From the NCBI RefSeq assembly GCF_030867095.1, contig NC_081830.1:35261832-35325831 (forward strand): a DNA stretch of 64,000 nt, given 5' to 3'. The notes under the pieces are model-generated. The model saw only the letters and a list, made by a program, of their open reading frames with translations. It ran no database searches and was not told the origin of the DNA. The DNA comes from Alligator mississippiensis. Taxonomy: Eukaryota; Chordata; Crocodylia; Alligatoridae. Of this stretch, positions 1 through 11,478 are shown piece by piece. Within the stretch, counting starts at the first letter, position 1. Every line of letters starts with the position of its first letter. The translations under genes and the position numbers were made by a program.

Positions 1-360
1 CTTAATGGGAGGATGGAGGAGAATATCACCTCCTTGACTAGACGACCCATGGACTTGTAGTCTTCCATGATGGAGTCAGTCTTACCCTTATATGCATCAT
101 TAGTCCCCACTTGGACCACAACTAGAGGGTAATAGTCCAAGGGCTTAATGATCTTTGGGATGGTCTCTGTGACATCCTGAATCCTCATGCTGGGCATGCA
201 GCAGAACCCCCTGTGACCAGGGGTCAGAGCAACAGATTGGGCCATCAGTTCCCCTAAGGATGGAGTCCCCAATGACCAAAACTCTGCATCTCTTCTTTCT
301 TGGGGGCTGCCTCTTCACCTGTGATGTAGGTGGAGTAGCCTCAATGGCTCTGGGGATATG
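1..360 (-). mobile_element. CR1 LINE fragment: ORF1 esterase-domain remnant
   Basis: On the minus strand this encodes part of a CR1 ORF1 with an SGNH-type esterase domain. The block I motif reads VLVIGDSIL (GDS codons at 262-270). The block III motif reads VVVQVGTND (GTND codons at 96-107), preceded by IKPLDYYPL and followed by a stretch ending VIFSSILPL near the window edge. Some CR1 ORF1 proteins are known to carry this esterase fold. The GDS and GTND motifs lie in different frames, so at least one frameshift separates them, probably near 218-228, and the copy is dead. The element continues left out of the window. Upstream coding sequence cannot be followed clearly beyond about 360. Confidence 0.75.
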
Positions 361-563
361 TTCTTCTGCCCTCTCCTCCTGGGTGGCCAGGGCCTGTTCA
401 CATTCTGTTCACATACCTGTACTCTGCTTTTGCTCATTCTGTTGCCCATTAATGCCAAGCCACAGCCCCCACCAACCCTACCGGTGCACCTCACTTCCAA
501 CCTGCTGTGCCCTCTAAAGCCTCTATTCGGCCTCCCCTGGTCTCATAAGTGGAGCAAAGCATT

Positions 564-680
564 GTATTCTGGGAACTGTAGTTCTACCTAGTGGTATTCG
601 GGGTCCATTTTCAACATGACTGCTGCTTGGTATTCTGGGAACTGTAGTTCTACCTAGCTGCAGCCATGTTGAAAGAGAAC
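564..680. repeat. Short tandem block with two ZNF143/SBF-like motifs and an inverted repeat
   Basis: A 28-bp string beginning GTATTCTGGGAACTGTAG occurs at 564-591 and again, identical, at 630-657, 66 bp apart. Its reverse complement resembles the vertebrate ZNF143/STAF site (ACTACAnnTCCCAGAATGC). The second copy is flanked by inverted repeats: TTTTCAACATGACTGC at about 608-623 faces GCAGCCATGTTGAAAG at about 660-675. This could be a small palindromic repeat carrying the motif rather than a working promoter. No gene start is seen nearby. Confidence 0.5.
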
Positions 681-689
681 CAGGGAAGG

Positions 690-1689
690 AAATTAAAAAA
701 AAAAACCTGCCCAGATGCTGGCCATGGAGTTCCCTGCTGCCCTCAGAGGCAACCCCCACCCCTCGTGTAGCAGTCCCAGCCTCTGCCCCCGTTCCCTCTG
801 CCCTGACCAAATATTAGGGATTTTGCTTTACTAGGCTGGTGGGAGCAGGGGCAGGGTGATCCAAACTAGATTGGTATTTAACTATCCCTGCTGGAATTGC
901 AGGGAATTAGACATGGGACTTCATTCATTTGAGAGGCCATGGTGTGTAAACACAAATGCAAAACACCATAATAACCTGGGTTAAAATGTTTAAGACAAGG
1001 TAAATTAACAAGGATCAAATGCTGTGGTGCATACAAATGCCCATATACATTAAAGCACACATGTAGATGTGCCCAGTTGTTATCAGTACATATACAACTA
1101 ATATGCAGGCTGTGCTAGACCATTGCTCCAAGCAGGCATCTTCAAAAGTTAACTTTGCACCTACCAGAGCCTTAGCCTGAAGGGTGCCTGTGCAGTTGGA
1201 CTTTACAGACTCCTGACAAAGCTGCTTTATAAGGTACATTGTTAAGTTTGGTGTTGGAAAATCCAGAACACCTATAATAATGACAGAAGGTCTGAGGATT
1301 GGGGTAATGGTAGAGATATTATGTCATGATATTATGATATTATGATAAGCATGTCTGCTGTAAGTAAAATTGTTTTGATCCATGCATAAGAAGAGGTTAT
1401 GGTTAGACCACTGAGGGAAAGCAGTGGCATGGGGCAGGGTCTGAGAACAGGAGTCATATTACCAAATCCAGAGGGAAATCCAGGGGAAGTATCCATAACT
1501 GTGGTTCAGGGTCAGGATCCAGAGATCAGATGCCGAGTACCAATCCAAGGGATAATCTAGGGGGTGAAGTCTAAGAGCAGAACCAAACCAGGTCAGGAGA
1601 TAGAAAACAGACCCACAGGAAATCCAAAGGCAGTCCTAGCAATAAGCCAAAACCAGAGTTAGGAACCAAGGGGGCCTGTACACAAGTGC
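690..1689. other. Gene-free stretch with purine-rich degenerate sequence
   Basis: No coding homology is recognised. From about 1390 to 1680 the plus strand is rich in loosely repeated words such as CCAGAG, GTCAGG and AATCCA, resembling a decayed minisatellite or the internal spacer of an old retroelement. A similar purine-rich stretch lies at 14030-14290. Confidence 0.4.
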
Positions 1690-1975
1690 AGAGGCTGCTC
1701 CTATGCATTGTAATTACACTGTATCAGAGCAGACTCTATTAATCAAGTTTTCTGGAGCATGGTAATTATGTGTCTCATGTATCAGCATCCCTGTGCTTCA
1801 AAATGGCAGTGGGGACACTTTACCTAAAGCTCCTACTACCATTTTGAAGTTTTGGATGCTCATACACAAGATGCTAGAGACATTTTAACTATAGTGGCTC
1901 TTGGAACTGCTCTAATTAAAATGCCTTTCCCTCCTGGCCCGCACCCCTGGAGCATGTGTGAAACCTAGAGAAAAC
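1690..1975. repeat. Palindromic MITE-like repeat, copy 1
   Basis: The centre reads as a foldback: TATCAGCATCCCTGTGCTTC and AAAATGGCAGTGGGG face CTACCATTTTGAAG and GGATGCTCATACA across a middle containing CCTAAAGCTCC. The same layout occurs at 5110-5455, 38530-38720 and around the LTR at 50675. The 3' part (about 1895-1965, starting GTGGCTCTTGGAACTGCTCT) recurs at about 4512-4570. No transposase is present, so it is non-autonomous; the superfamily was not determined. Confidence 0.55.
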
Positions 1976-3298
1976 GAGAGTGAAGAAACTAGGAGACTTG
2001 CTACAGTAGAATGTTTGGCTGGCCTGGCTGATGCTAAATGGTTAGACAACACTCTCATGACCTCATCAAGATGCTCGCTGTTCCTAAACTGGGCTAGAAT
2101 TCGCTAGTTGAGGCTTACTGCAGGTGTAGCTGTTGAGGTACTTGGCTCAGGCTGGCTGCCTGATAATTACAGTCCCTGACACTGCCTAGCATTGGCAGCA
2201 GCATTTCCATTCATACAGCAGTAATGAAATCAAGTGACTCCATGGCTCATTATAAGCTACCCAATTCCTTCTAAATTCTTCACCCCACAAGTGTTAATTA
2301 TACTATCTCCTTTTTAATGGTCTTTACTGGTTCCACTAATCAAGCTATTCTTTCTTCTACAGTTTTGCTGTTTGTTAGCTGCTCCTGGTAAAGTAGCTCC
2401 TATTTCACAGCCCTACAGACAGTTTTTTTAGTTCTAGCTAGAAACAGTAACTCACATGTGGAAATAACTTTCAGTGAAGTATCAAATATACAAGCAGGCT
2501 AGATTTTGTTTTATTAATCTAGAAAAGAGATACACATGTAATTCTAATGACTACAGGACTAAATAAACAGTATTTTAAAAATTATTTTTGCCTAGTTTAT
2601 TGCATTTTTATACCTAATGTATAGCAAATTAATGCACATTCCAATAAAGTTGGGGGGAGGGGGGTTGTTTCAGTATTAAACTGAATAATTTAACCCAGAG
2701 CCCCTAATGTATTAGCTAAGTTTCAAACATCACAATTCCCATTTTCTTTAACAAAAAAGCTATAGACAGTGCAAAACATAGAACCTATGCATTTTTTATT
2801 AAAACATTCAATATAGAAAAAGGGTCTGATTTTTATGAGAAGCAATCATGAGAAATATTCCATAACAATATTGATTTCAGTAGAATGTATCTCTATTTAT
2901 GGTAATATAAATGCATTAATTTATCCTTGCCAACTGCCTAATCTAAATAAGTGTAACTAACTCATGTTCAGTAATTTCAACTCTACACCAGTTATAGGCT
3001 GGCTCATTGACTTCAGTGTTGTGAAAGTGGGTATATAGCAATTCCAGCTGGGAACTGGACACCACTGATTAAAATTAAACCACAATAATGTAAAACACCT
3101 AGGTATCTGGTCAAAGAGACTCAGTAACTAAGATTAGAGTATGTACTGGGGGGTCTCGTTCAGCCTATGTTGCCTCTAATGTAAAGTTAATTCCTTCTAA
3201 AATGAATGGTGCCAGAATAATGTTAAAATTATCATCATTTTGCAGCAGTCCTCAGACAAGAATGTTAAGGATATACTTATCTTCCATCTCTCTCTTTA
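1976..3298. other. AT-rich gene-free stretch
   Basis: No coding homology was recognised. The piece around 2985-3060 (CTACACCAGTTATAGGCTGG, CATTGACTTCAGTG) resembles the old amniote foldback repeat also seen at 6961-7046. The rest is AT-rich sequence directly downstream (minus-strand sense) of the OR pseudogene. Confidence 0.4.
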
Positions 3299-3971
3299 TG
3301 GCCATAAGAAAAATACTTTTTTATATTGTTTCTTAAGGGCTCCTTTTACCACTTTATTTCTAACACTGTAGACCATAGAATTCAACAGTGGAGTCACAAT
3401 AGCATAAAATAAGTAGTTTGTTAACATGTGGAGTAGTAGCTGGAGTTTGGTTGTAAATACATGAAGCCAGTTTTGCCATAGAAGAGAGACACCACCATCA
3501 GATGTGAGGAACAAGTGGAAAAGACATTGTACCTGCCTTCAGCTGAGGATATCTTGAGGATAGTGGCAAATGCAAATGTTGGAAAAAATGATCATCAGGA
3601 ATGGGGCTGTGATGGCAAAACAGCCATTGGTATGACCTGAATCTCATTAAAGAAAGTGGTCAATGTGGCTTCCACAGAAAGGCAATCAATGTAAAATTGT
3701 GTGTCCCAGTCCCTCTGCTAATCTATAAGCCCATGACCCAAGTAGCAGTTGTGCACAAAGTTTTCATGTCATAATGCCTGTGTAATGCAAAGGGTTGCAT
3801 ATTGCCATGTATTGCTGAAATGCCATTGAAGCCAGGAGGAAGCACTCTGTGACTGAGGAAAAGAAAGAAGAACATCTGCATAGAACATTCCATGATGAAA
3901 ACACCCATTTTCTCCCTCAACAAGTTCTCCAGTATCTTTGGAATGATGGCTGAGGTGTAGCAAACCTCCAA
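3299..3971 (-). pseudogene. Olfactory receptor pseudogene, 5'-truncated
   Basis: The minus strand gives OR landmarks in order. LEVCYTSAIIPKILENLL (TM3 start) begins near 3971, followed by [10 protein letters not shown]. After frame changes a PFALHRHY-like remnant of the intracellular loop near 3790 follows. Next come [11 protein letters not shown] and FSTCSSHLM-like sequence around 3500-3560 (TM6) and LFYAIVTPLLNSMVYSVRN (TM7), ending in a short basic tail by 3299. TM1 and TM2 and the MAYDRY segment are missing or unreadable, and the pieces lie in different frames, so it is dead. The TM3 and TM7 words fit class II ORs; the subfamily is unclear. It is the leftmost OR here and points in the same direction as the intact OR at 54651. 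Confidence 0.85.
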
Positions 3972-4429
3972 GCAGGACAAATGTATTTGGATGTCATTTG
4001 AAATGTCACTCCACATTAAATATTAAATGTTAAATATGTTGTACTATGTTATTTGAAAATAAACAAACACTGCAATGACAAAAATAACAACCTGGGTGAA
4101 GAATGAGTACTTCCGCTAGTATATAAATATATGATTGAACATTTCTTGACTTTTACAAGGCGGGGAAGGGGGGAGGGTGAACATATCTTAATTATTATGT
4201 TTTATCTAGAGGACAATAAATATTAAAAACATAACTTATTTGAAAATCTACTTTTTCATTTAAAAATTTAAACAAGATGTAATGTGGTGGGAAAAACACC
4301 AACTGTAGAAGAGGGAGAGACCAATCCATGTATAGGCAGAGAAGCAGACAGGAGAGAAATCAAGAGGGAGTATTCCTCTGTAAATTTGAAAGAAAGATAC
4401 TCCCCTGGGAAAAGGGAATACTTAGGGTA

Positions 4430-4600
4430 CAGACAGAAGTGACAGTTTTTGCCTAATCTGGCCAGGGTGCTTGAACTAAAGCAAATGCATGGATGCCAAT
4501 ATGGGAGATGAGGTGGCTCTTGGAACTGCTCTATTTAAAGCGCTGCCCCTTCTCACTCCCAGGTCATGTGTACAAGTGTCCTTTGTTTCTCCATTTTTCT
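4430..4600. repeat. Dispersed repeat fragment related to the MITE at 1690-1975
   Basis: The segment GTGGCTCTTGGAACTGCTCT followed by an ATTTAAA-like stretch (about 4512-4545) nearly matches 1895-1930. CTTGAACTAAAGC upstream matches the centre of the palindromic MITE family. No gene is recognised in the rest of 3972-5109. Confidence 0.45.
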
Positions 4601-5109
4601 AGGCTGTATGGGGTGGAAGGGATGGCACATGATGCATCATGGGGGTGTTTGTCTAGTGTGCAGCCCAGGGTGCCTGTGGCTCACCCTGGTCCAGGCCCCA
4701 GGTGTATGGCTTCTGGTGGTGCAGAGTTCAGGGTATTCAGTCCCCAGCCACATAGAAAATGGATAGCCCTAGGTTAAAGGAATGCCACCCTAAGTTTAAG
4801 GTCAGAAGAAGAAGTGATAACCATCAAGTGTCTGAGCATCAGGTCTTTTCTAGGAGTGTTAAGTTGATCCACTGAAAAATGGGACATCCCAAATCACTAG
4901 TAACTTATGAAAACAAGGCAAACCATACATAACATGGTTCCACTCCTAGCAGAGGCCTAAATTGGTCCAGGGATTTTATTACAGTAACTGGAATATCATA
5001 TAACTTATTTGCAGCATAGACAAAACTCCATAACCAGACCTTTGTAAATTATAACCCGAGTTGTCCCCATCACCCTCCTGGCTTTCTATGTACCAGGGGA
5101 CCTCAGCAC

Positions 5110-5455
5110 CTTGTCACACATTACACTTAGCATGAAAACTATACTTAAAATGCCGGGGCATTTTTACACTTGCTCCGTGAGGTGCTTTAATTAGCTAGCC
5201 TCACTAATTTCAAGTGCCGAAACATCACATGTATCAGCATCCCCCATGCTGAAAAAATGGTGGCAGGGCACTTTGAACTAAAGCTCATTGAACAAGCTTT
5301 AGTTCAAAGCACCCCACCACCATTTTTTGGTGCAGGGACACTGACATATGTGACACCAGAGTCTGCTGGAGCATGTTTATTACTGTTCTCCAGTAGACTT
5401 GATTAATCAGGTCTGATCTGATGCACTGGATTTCCAGCGTGTTGCAGCCAGCTCC
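5110..5455. repeat. Palindromic MITE-like repeat, copy 2, with a perfect 15-bp stem
   Basis: The centre is a perfect inverted repeat: CTTTGAACTAAAGCT at 5271-5285, a 9-nt loop, and AGCTTTAGTTCAAAG at 5295-5309. The pairing continues imperfectly outward (AAAAAATGGTGGCAGGGCA against CACCCCACCACCATTTTTT). Flanks match the copies at 1690 and 38530 (TGTATCAGCATC; GAGTCTGCTGGAGCATG). It is the best preserved copy of this family in the window. Confidence 0.65.
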
Positions 5456-6960
5456 CTACACATCTATAGAAGCCCCTAGTGTCCCAGCATTCAACCAGTA
5501 AAACATGTGCTAAGTGACATTGCAGTATAGCAAAATTAGAGCTTTCTGGCAAGGAGTATTTCCAGATTATATTGCCTAACACATGTTGAACTAATGTTGG
5601 ACTGCTCCACAGAGGTAATACAAGTGGGAAATTTCAGTGCAATGTCAACTGGGTAACAAATGGCTGCTTGTTGGTCCCTCCTACCCCCCAGTACACTGGA
5701 GTCTTCAAAGGCTGTAGTGCTTAGGATACATTTTAGACTGTAATTAGCATTACTGTGAGACTGTTCAGGAAACTTTATAATTTATTGTAATGCTTACTAT
5801 GATCTGAATAAAACATATCCGAAGTGTAACCTGTTACAAGGCCCTCATAGTGGTTTGTCCCTTAATTAGATCTGTATGCACTTTCCCATGGTATTCTATT
5901 TCTATCTCTGGATATTACATTGAAAGCACCATACATCCACCCATCTTTTAACACAGCAGGGTGGGATTTTCTATGAAAACACAGGTTTAATGGAAAATGA
6001 TGAACATACAGTGAATTATATCACAGGTTTAACTGGCTAAGGTGAAATGGCCTTGGCTTGAACTTCTGAGAGGGAAGCTGGCAGAATTTCTGGTCCATCA
6101 AGCTTCTCACCTCTTAGCTAAATTCTATCAATCACTGTTAAGTATGAAGTCTTGTATTTAGATGATGATTTTTAAGCCTGCTATGGGAGGAAGGCTGCTA
6201 ACTTCATTAAGAGTAACTCTGAACAGGTTGGATAATCCCTACAAAATCCTAGATTTTTTTTTCTCTGCTAACATCCTTTCTCTAGAATTACTCTGAGACC
6301 ATGCAATTAATCTCACCTGAGCTGTGGTGCAGACTTAATATTGAATCTCTCTGTCCTATTCTGTTCAAACAAACAAAAAATGCCATTCACCTCAACCATA
6401 CACCCTCAGCAATAATGACTTTAGCTTTGTTAAGTTTCTTCCTAACTGGGACAAATATATTGGAAAAAAGGCCCGGATTTGTTTACCCTAGGGACAATTA
6501 AGGTGACCATCACCTCTTGGTATTTAGGCACCTTGAGAGTCATCAGACCTAGTGTCCACACACACACTTGTACTTATAATAATATCATTCTATAATATGA
6601 ATTGATTTATTCCTTCAGAATTCAGCTCCACTGATCAACTCACAGTGATGTATTGCTAATTTTAATAGGCCCCATTGAGTGTTATTAAAAACACTTTGCA
6701 ATGACCATGAAGCAGAATTTCAACCTCTAACAAGTTGCACCGGGGCTTGTTAAAATTCAGTGGTATCAGCTGGCGTAGCAGCGCTGAAACCAAGGTAATT
6801 TGTGCCCAGGATGAATCTGGCCCTTTTATTAAATGTCTAGAGACAAGGAACATTTATTGACTTCTCAAGGGTTGATTAAAAAAAATGGAAAATTGGTGCT
6901 AAATTTTAGTAAGTAAATGAGGCCTTACGGACCAACTGAGCATAAGAAACAACACTTTTT
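5456..6960. other. Gene-free stretch
   Basis: I see no coding homology, tRNA or clear mobile element in this AT-rich stretch. Confidence 0.4.
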
Positions 6961-7046
6961 GGGACAGATTCTCAGCAGGTAAAAACTGCCAATGCCCACT
7001 GAAGCCAATGGAACTCTTGATTTTCACATGCTGAGGATCTGGCCCC
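6961..7046. repeat. Old amniote palindromic repeat
   Basis: GGGACAGATTCTCAGCAGGT at the left faces CATGCTGAGGATCTGGCCCC at the right, around a centre containing CCCACTGAAGCCAATGG. From memory this arrangement is a widespread short foldback in reptile and bird genomes (terminal ATTCTCAGC / GCTGAGGATCTGGCC). No gene is recognised from 7047 to 7589. Confidence 0.6.
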
Positions 7047-7589
7047 ATTATTTATAGCAAAATTGGTTGATGACTTCATTCCTGGCACACTTATAAACTA
7101 ACCCCCAGAGTAGCAAACGGTGGAAATGTTTTAGGGAGCCAGTATTCTTCCATAATATAGAAAAATAGTAATTAACTATTATTCATCACTACTTCAGAGG
7201 ACATTGGGGAAAATCCAGTTAGTTTTATGTAAACATTGGAAGCCAGATTAATCTCTGAAGTAACTTCAGTACAGGCAGTAGTATTACATCATCAGAGTGG
7301 TTGTGGGCTGCAAAGCTCAATGAACAGAAGCAGGTTATTTTGAAATTTACATTTACACATTGCTGATGACCAGTTCCCATTGCTCCCTGTGAGTCAGTTG
7401 GTGAACCCTTTGCTCGTGCAACTGAATAATTACTCAGGGAAATAATTATATTGAAGTCAATATGTCTAACCATGAAAGCATTCATTCTCTAATATGAGTA
7501 AAGGCTGCACAGTCTAGCTTTTATTTAACAGTACAGCCAGAGCAACCTAGAGGCCTAATCTTGTATCTACTACTTTCATGGAGCTTCAA

Positions 7590-9526
7590 TGAGATGGGAG
7601 TCCAAGATGGGTGGTTGTTCCTCAAGGACACAACCCTCTGAGCTCAAAGGGAGTCAGTTCCAATGTGCACCAAGAGGGGGGGGCAGGTGTGCCAAAAAAA
7701 AACACATGGTTTGGCAAAGGCATCCAGGAATGCCTGAGGGCAAAAAAGGAGGTGTACAAACAGTGAAAGCAAGGGGTTATCACCAAGGAGGATTACACCT
7801 CCATTGCTAATGATTGCAGGGAGGCTGTTAGGAAGGCCAAGGCAGAGATGGAGCTAGGGCTAGTGACCAGAATTAAGGATAACAAAAAGTCCTTTTTTAA
7901 ATACATAGAGAGTAAGAAGAAGGCACTAGGTAACATGGGGCCTCTACAGGACAGGCTTGGCAATCTGGTGATTGCAGCAAATGAAAAAGCTGACCTCTTT
8001 AACAAATTCTTTGCCTCCATATTCTTGAACAGGGACGGGGACATTTCTCTCACTAGGACTATAGATGGACCCAGGGGAGGCACCACCATGACTAAAGTCA
8101 GGGATAACCTAGTTAGGGAACTTTTGGAGGAGCTGGACGTGTTTAAATCAGTAGGTCCAGATGCTCTTCACCCAAGGGTGCTGAGGGAATTGGCGGGGGT
8201 CATAGTGAGGCCCCTGGCATGGCTATATGAGCACTCATGGGGCTCTGGACAGGTACCAGAGGATTGGAAAAGGGACACTGTGGTTCCCATTTACAAAAAG
8301 GGGAGAAAGGAGGACCCTAGCAATTATAGGTCAGTCAGTCTTACCTCGGTTCTTAGGAAGACCTTTGAGAAAATTATGAAGGAGCACATCTGCAAGGGCC
8401 CAACAGGGGAGGTAATGCTCAGGGGCAACCAACATGGGTTCATTGAGGGTGGGTCCTGCCTGACTAACCTGGTTTCTTTTTATGATCAAGTCACAAAGTC
8501 CCTGGACAAGGGTGTTGGGGTGGATGTAATCTTCCAGGACTTTAACAGGCTTTAACAGGACTTTAACAGGCCTTTGACACAGCTTCCCACCACATTCTCT
8601 TAAAAAAAAACTTGGTGACTGAGGTATTGATGCCTACACAGTCAGATGGGTGGCAAACTGGCTAGATGGCCACTGGCTAGTGGTGGTGGACAGGTCATTT
8701 TCAACCTGGAGGGATGTGGGCAGTGGAGTCCCCCCAGGGCTTGGTCCCAGGGCCTGTACAGTTCAACATCTTTATCAGCAATCTGGATGTGGGTGTGGAA
8801 AGCACACTGTCCAAATTCACTGATGACACTGAGATGTGGGGTGAGGTGGGAATGCTGGAGGGGAGGGACAGAATCCAGCTAGATCTAGACAGCTTACAGA
8901 GGTGGGCGGATGAGAATAGGATGGAATTCAACACAGACAAGTGCAAGGTGCTGCATCTAGGGAGAAGGAACCATCAACACACCTATAGATTGGGAACACC
9001 CTTCTTGTCAACAGGGTTGCAGAAAGGGATCTTGGAGTCATTGTTGACTCCAGGATGAACATAAGCCGTCAATGTGAGGAAGGGCTCAGTAAGGCTAGCT
9101 GCACCTTTTAGTGCATCTACAGATGTATCACAAGCTGGTCCAGGGAGGTGAGCCTTCCCCTCTATGCTGTGTTGGTCAGGCCACAGTTGGAGTTCTGCAT
9201 CCAGTTCTGGGCACTGCACTTCAAGAGGGATGTGGCTAGCATTGAGAGGGCTCAGAGGAGGGCAACTCACATGGTCAAGGGGCAGCGGGTCAGGCCCTAC
9301 AAAGAGAGTGCTAAATGATATGAATTTATTCAGGCTCCACAAGAGAAGACTGAGAGAGGATCTGATGGTCATTTGCAACCTCACCAGTGGGGACCAGCAG
9401 AATCTGGGTGAGGGTCTGTTCCCCTGGGCACCACCAAGGGTTACTAGGAATAACGGCCACAAATTGTTAGACAGAAGGTTCAGGCTGGACATCAGGAGAC
9501 ATTACCTTACAGTTATGGCTCCCAGG
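7590..9526 (+). mobile_element. CR1 LINE, ORF2 reverse transcriptase part, 5' portion of a split copy
   Basis: The plus strand encodes CR1 pol. FFKYIESKKKALGN begins near 7893, followed by DLFNKFFASIF, VGPDALHPRVLREL, VPIYKKGRKEDPSNYRSVSL and NLVSFYDQVTKSLDKG in one 235-codon frame (7848-8555). Near 8540-8575 a tandem repeat of a roughly 20-nt unit (ACTTTAACAGG words) introduces an in-frame TAA. Further on, the FTDDTEMWGE motif (the YxDD box of the RT palm, normally FADD) is read around 8817. Several frame changes follow up to the thumb region, with KRRLREDLM near 9340. No endonuclease is present. The element is cut at 9526 by a hAT and resumes at 11286. Confidence 0.9.
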
Positions 9527-11285
9527 TAGGGATCTGCGAGCCTTTGGATTTCACTTCAGATCCGGTGCCGCTTTGGACGCTTTGGCTTCTGAAGCTAGAT
9601 GCCCTGATCGAAGTGCGGGCTCAGGGAAGCTATCTGAAGCTGGATAGCTGAAAATTGGTTTGCATTGTAATTTGTTCCCTCTCAGGATGAGGCCTGAGAG
9701 CCTGAAGGCAGAGTGTTTGTTTTTTTTTTTTCATGAGGAATGTGCCCCCACAGGTAGTTGGGTTTAGTTGTCTTTGATAGATTCTGGTGTGCAGTTTCTA
9801 GGGGTACTGCAGATAGATGGCAGGTTTTGTGTTTTGAACTGTAGGAAGTTGGCTTCAGTTCTGGTGATGAGGTTAGGTCCTTGTTTGAACGTACAAACCA
9901 CTTTTCAGAGCTGAGCTTATGAACTGAACTTCATCAGCCTCCTAGGTAGTAGGTACAGAAACTCATGGACTCAATATACACAGTGGAATTCTGGCACGCT
10001 GTGACCTGCCGGACATCTGACACCCCAGGCACTTCTGCACTTTTACCTATGCTGCTACATCTCTCTTTGCCCCCTACCCCCCACCCAAGCTGTCCCTCAC
10101 CCCCTGACACCTCTATTTCCATTTTCACTGTCTGACTTTCATGCCTGCACTGCGGGCCAGGCCAGCCTCTGGTTTCTTTACTAGTCCTTCCATCCAGGAC
10201 CAACTGCAGGTACTTCCTCAGCCTGGCAAAGGGGTTATCAATCCTAAAGCTTCCAAAGATACATTTTTTTTAAGTACTCCTTTTTTTTCATAATACAGCT
10301 ATAGACATAAAAACAAGATAAGCCATCACACACCATGAGGAACATCATATGTCCAACACAACACAACACAATATGTTTAGTTCTTGCTGTCAATTCCTTT
10401 ATAAAAAGAAAGGCTCTGTGACAGTTCAGTTTGGGTACCTTTGATGCTGCTGGTGTTACTACTGGTGTTGAGCCAGCTAAGTTATTTTACCTGTTGTCAC
10501 GTAAAATGGAGGGCCGAGTGTGAGGCTGTAGGGGAGGAGGAGGCCTCACTGGGGCACACTGCCGTGTTGTGCAGAGGCCCCAGTGCCAGGAAGGGCACAT
10601 CTTAACACACACACAATGTCACCCACCCACATCATGAGTTTTGCCTGTCAGCAGCTTGAAGTACACAGCCCCAGACAACAGAGTCCCCCAGTGAGACACA
10701 CACAGCTGGCAGACTTTGTGGCTTGGCAGGGCCCAGCATCCAGGCCTGCACTACATTTCACCCCTCTGTGCCCCAAGACAGATGCAGTCACCCAAGCACC
10801 CACCCACATCACAAGTTTTGCCTGTCAGCAGCTTGGGGTGCAGTTCCCGCCAAACACCTGCACTGATCTTCTTGAAACTTGGCAGGATTTGTGGCCTGAG
10901 CAGGCGCCACCACCCCTGCAGTTTTCAGCCCCCCTGTGGTGTAACACATAGACATGACTTGAGTTTTGCTTTCAAGAATTTGGGGTGCAGTTCCACCCAA
11001 ACCCCTGCACCTATCTTCTTGAAACTTGGCAGGCTTCATGCTCTCAGCAGAGGCTACCACTCTGCAAGTTGCACCCAAATCAGAGGTAAAACAACAAAGT
11101 TAAAGATATTTCATTGATCCTCCATTATAGCCTATAGCTGGATCTCCGAAGTGGCTCTGAAGCTTCAGAGCTGCTTTGGCCGGATTGAAGCAGCAAACCA
11201 ATCCTGAGCTCCAGATCAGATCACAGCCATCCAAAACGGCCATATCTGAAGCCGGATTGTATCACTGCTGACTCGCACAGGCCTA
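9527..11285. mobile_element. Complete non-autonomous hAT element inserted in a CR1
   Basis: The left end TAGGGATCTGCGAG and the right end CTCGCACAGGCCTA are imperfect terminal inverted repeats. The 8 bp before it (CTCCCAGG, 9519-9526) match the 8 bp after it (CTGCCAGG, 11286-11293) at 7 of 8 positions, the hAT target-duplication length. Removing the element and one duplicate restores CR1 continuity (CCCAGG then CTCTGGAATGGACTCCC). The interior has no transposase. Parts of it (about 9660-10260 and 10560-11100) recur in reverse orientation in the elements at 41517 and 56811. Confidence 0.9.
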
Positions 11286-11478
11286 CTGCCAGGCTCTGGA
11301 ATGGACTCCCAAGGGAGGTGGTACTCTCTCCTACCTTGGGGGTCTTCAAGAGGAGGCTGGACAGATATTTGGTTGGGATGTTAGGACCCCGGCTCTTGTT
11401 CCTGCCCGGGGCAGGGGGTCGGACCTGATGTTCTGTTTAGGTCTCTTCCAACCCTAAGCACTATGAAACTATGAAACT
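11286..11478 (+). mobile_element. CR1 LINE 3' end, second part of the split copy
   Basis: This continues the CR1 of 7590-9526. It encodes LWNGLPREV-like C-terminal sequence (CTGGAATGGACTCCC), then the typical CR1 3' UTR (GGGGTCGGACCTGATG) and the short terminal repeat of CTATGAAA units ending near 11478. The full original copy was about 2.15 kb and 5'-truncated. Confidence 0.88.

Noticed and set aside
8983-9492. 169-codon minus-strand frame
   Set aside because: Antisense shadow of the CR1 RT on the plus strand; similar antisense frames occur in other CR1 copies (for example 12911-13273).
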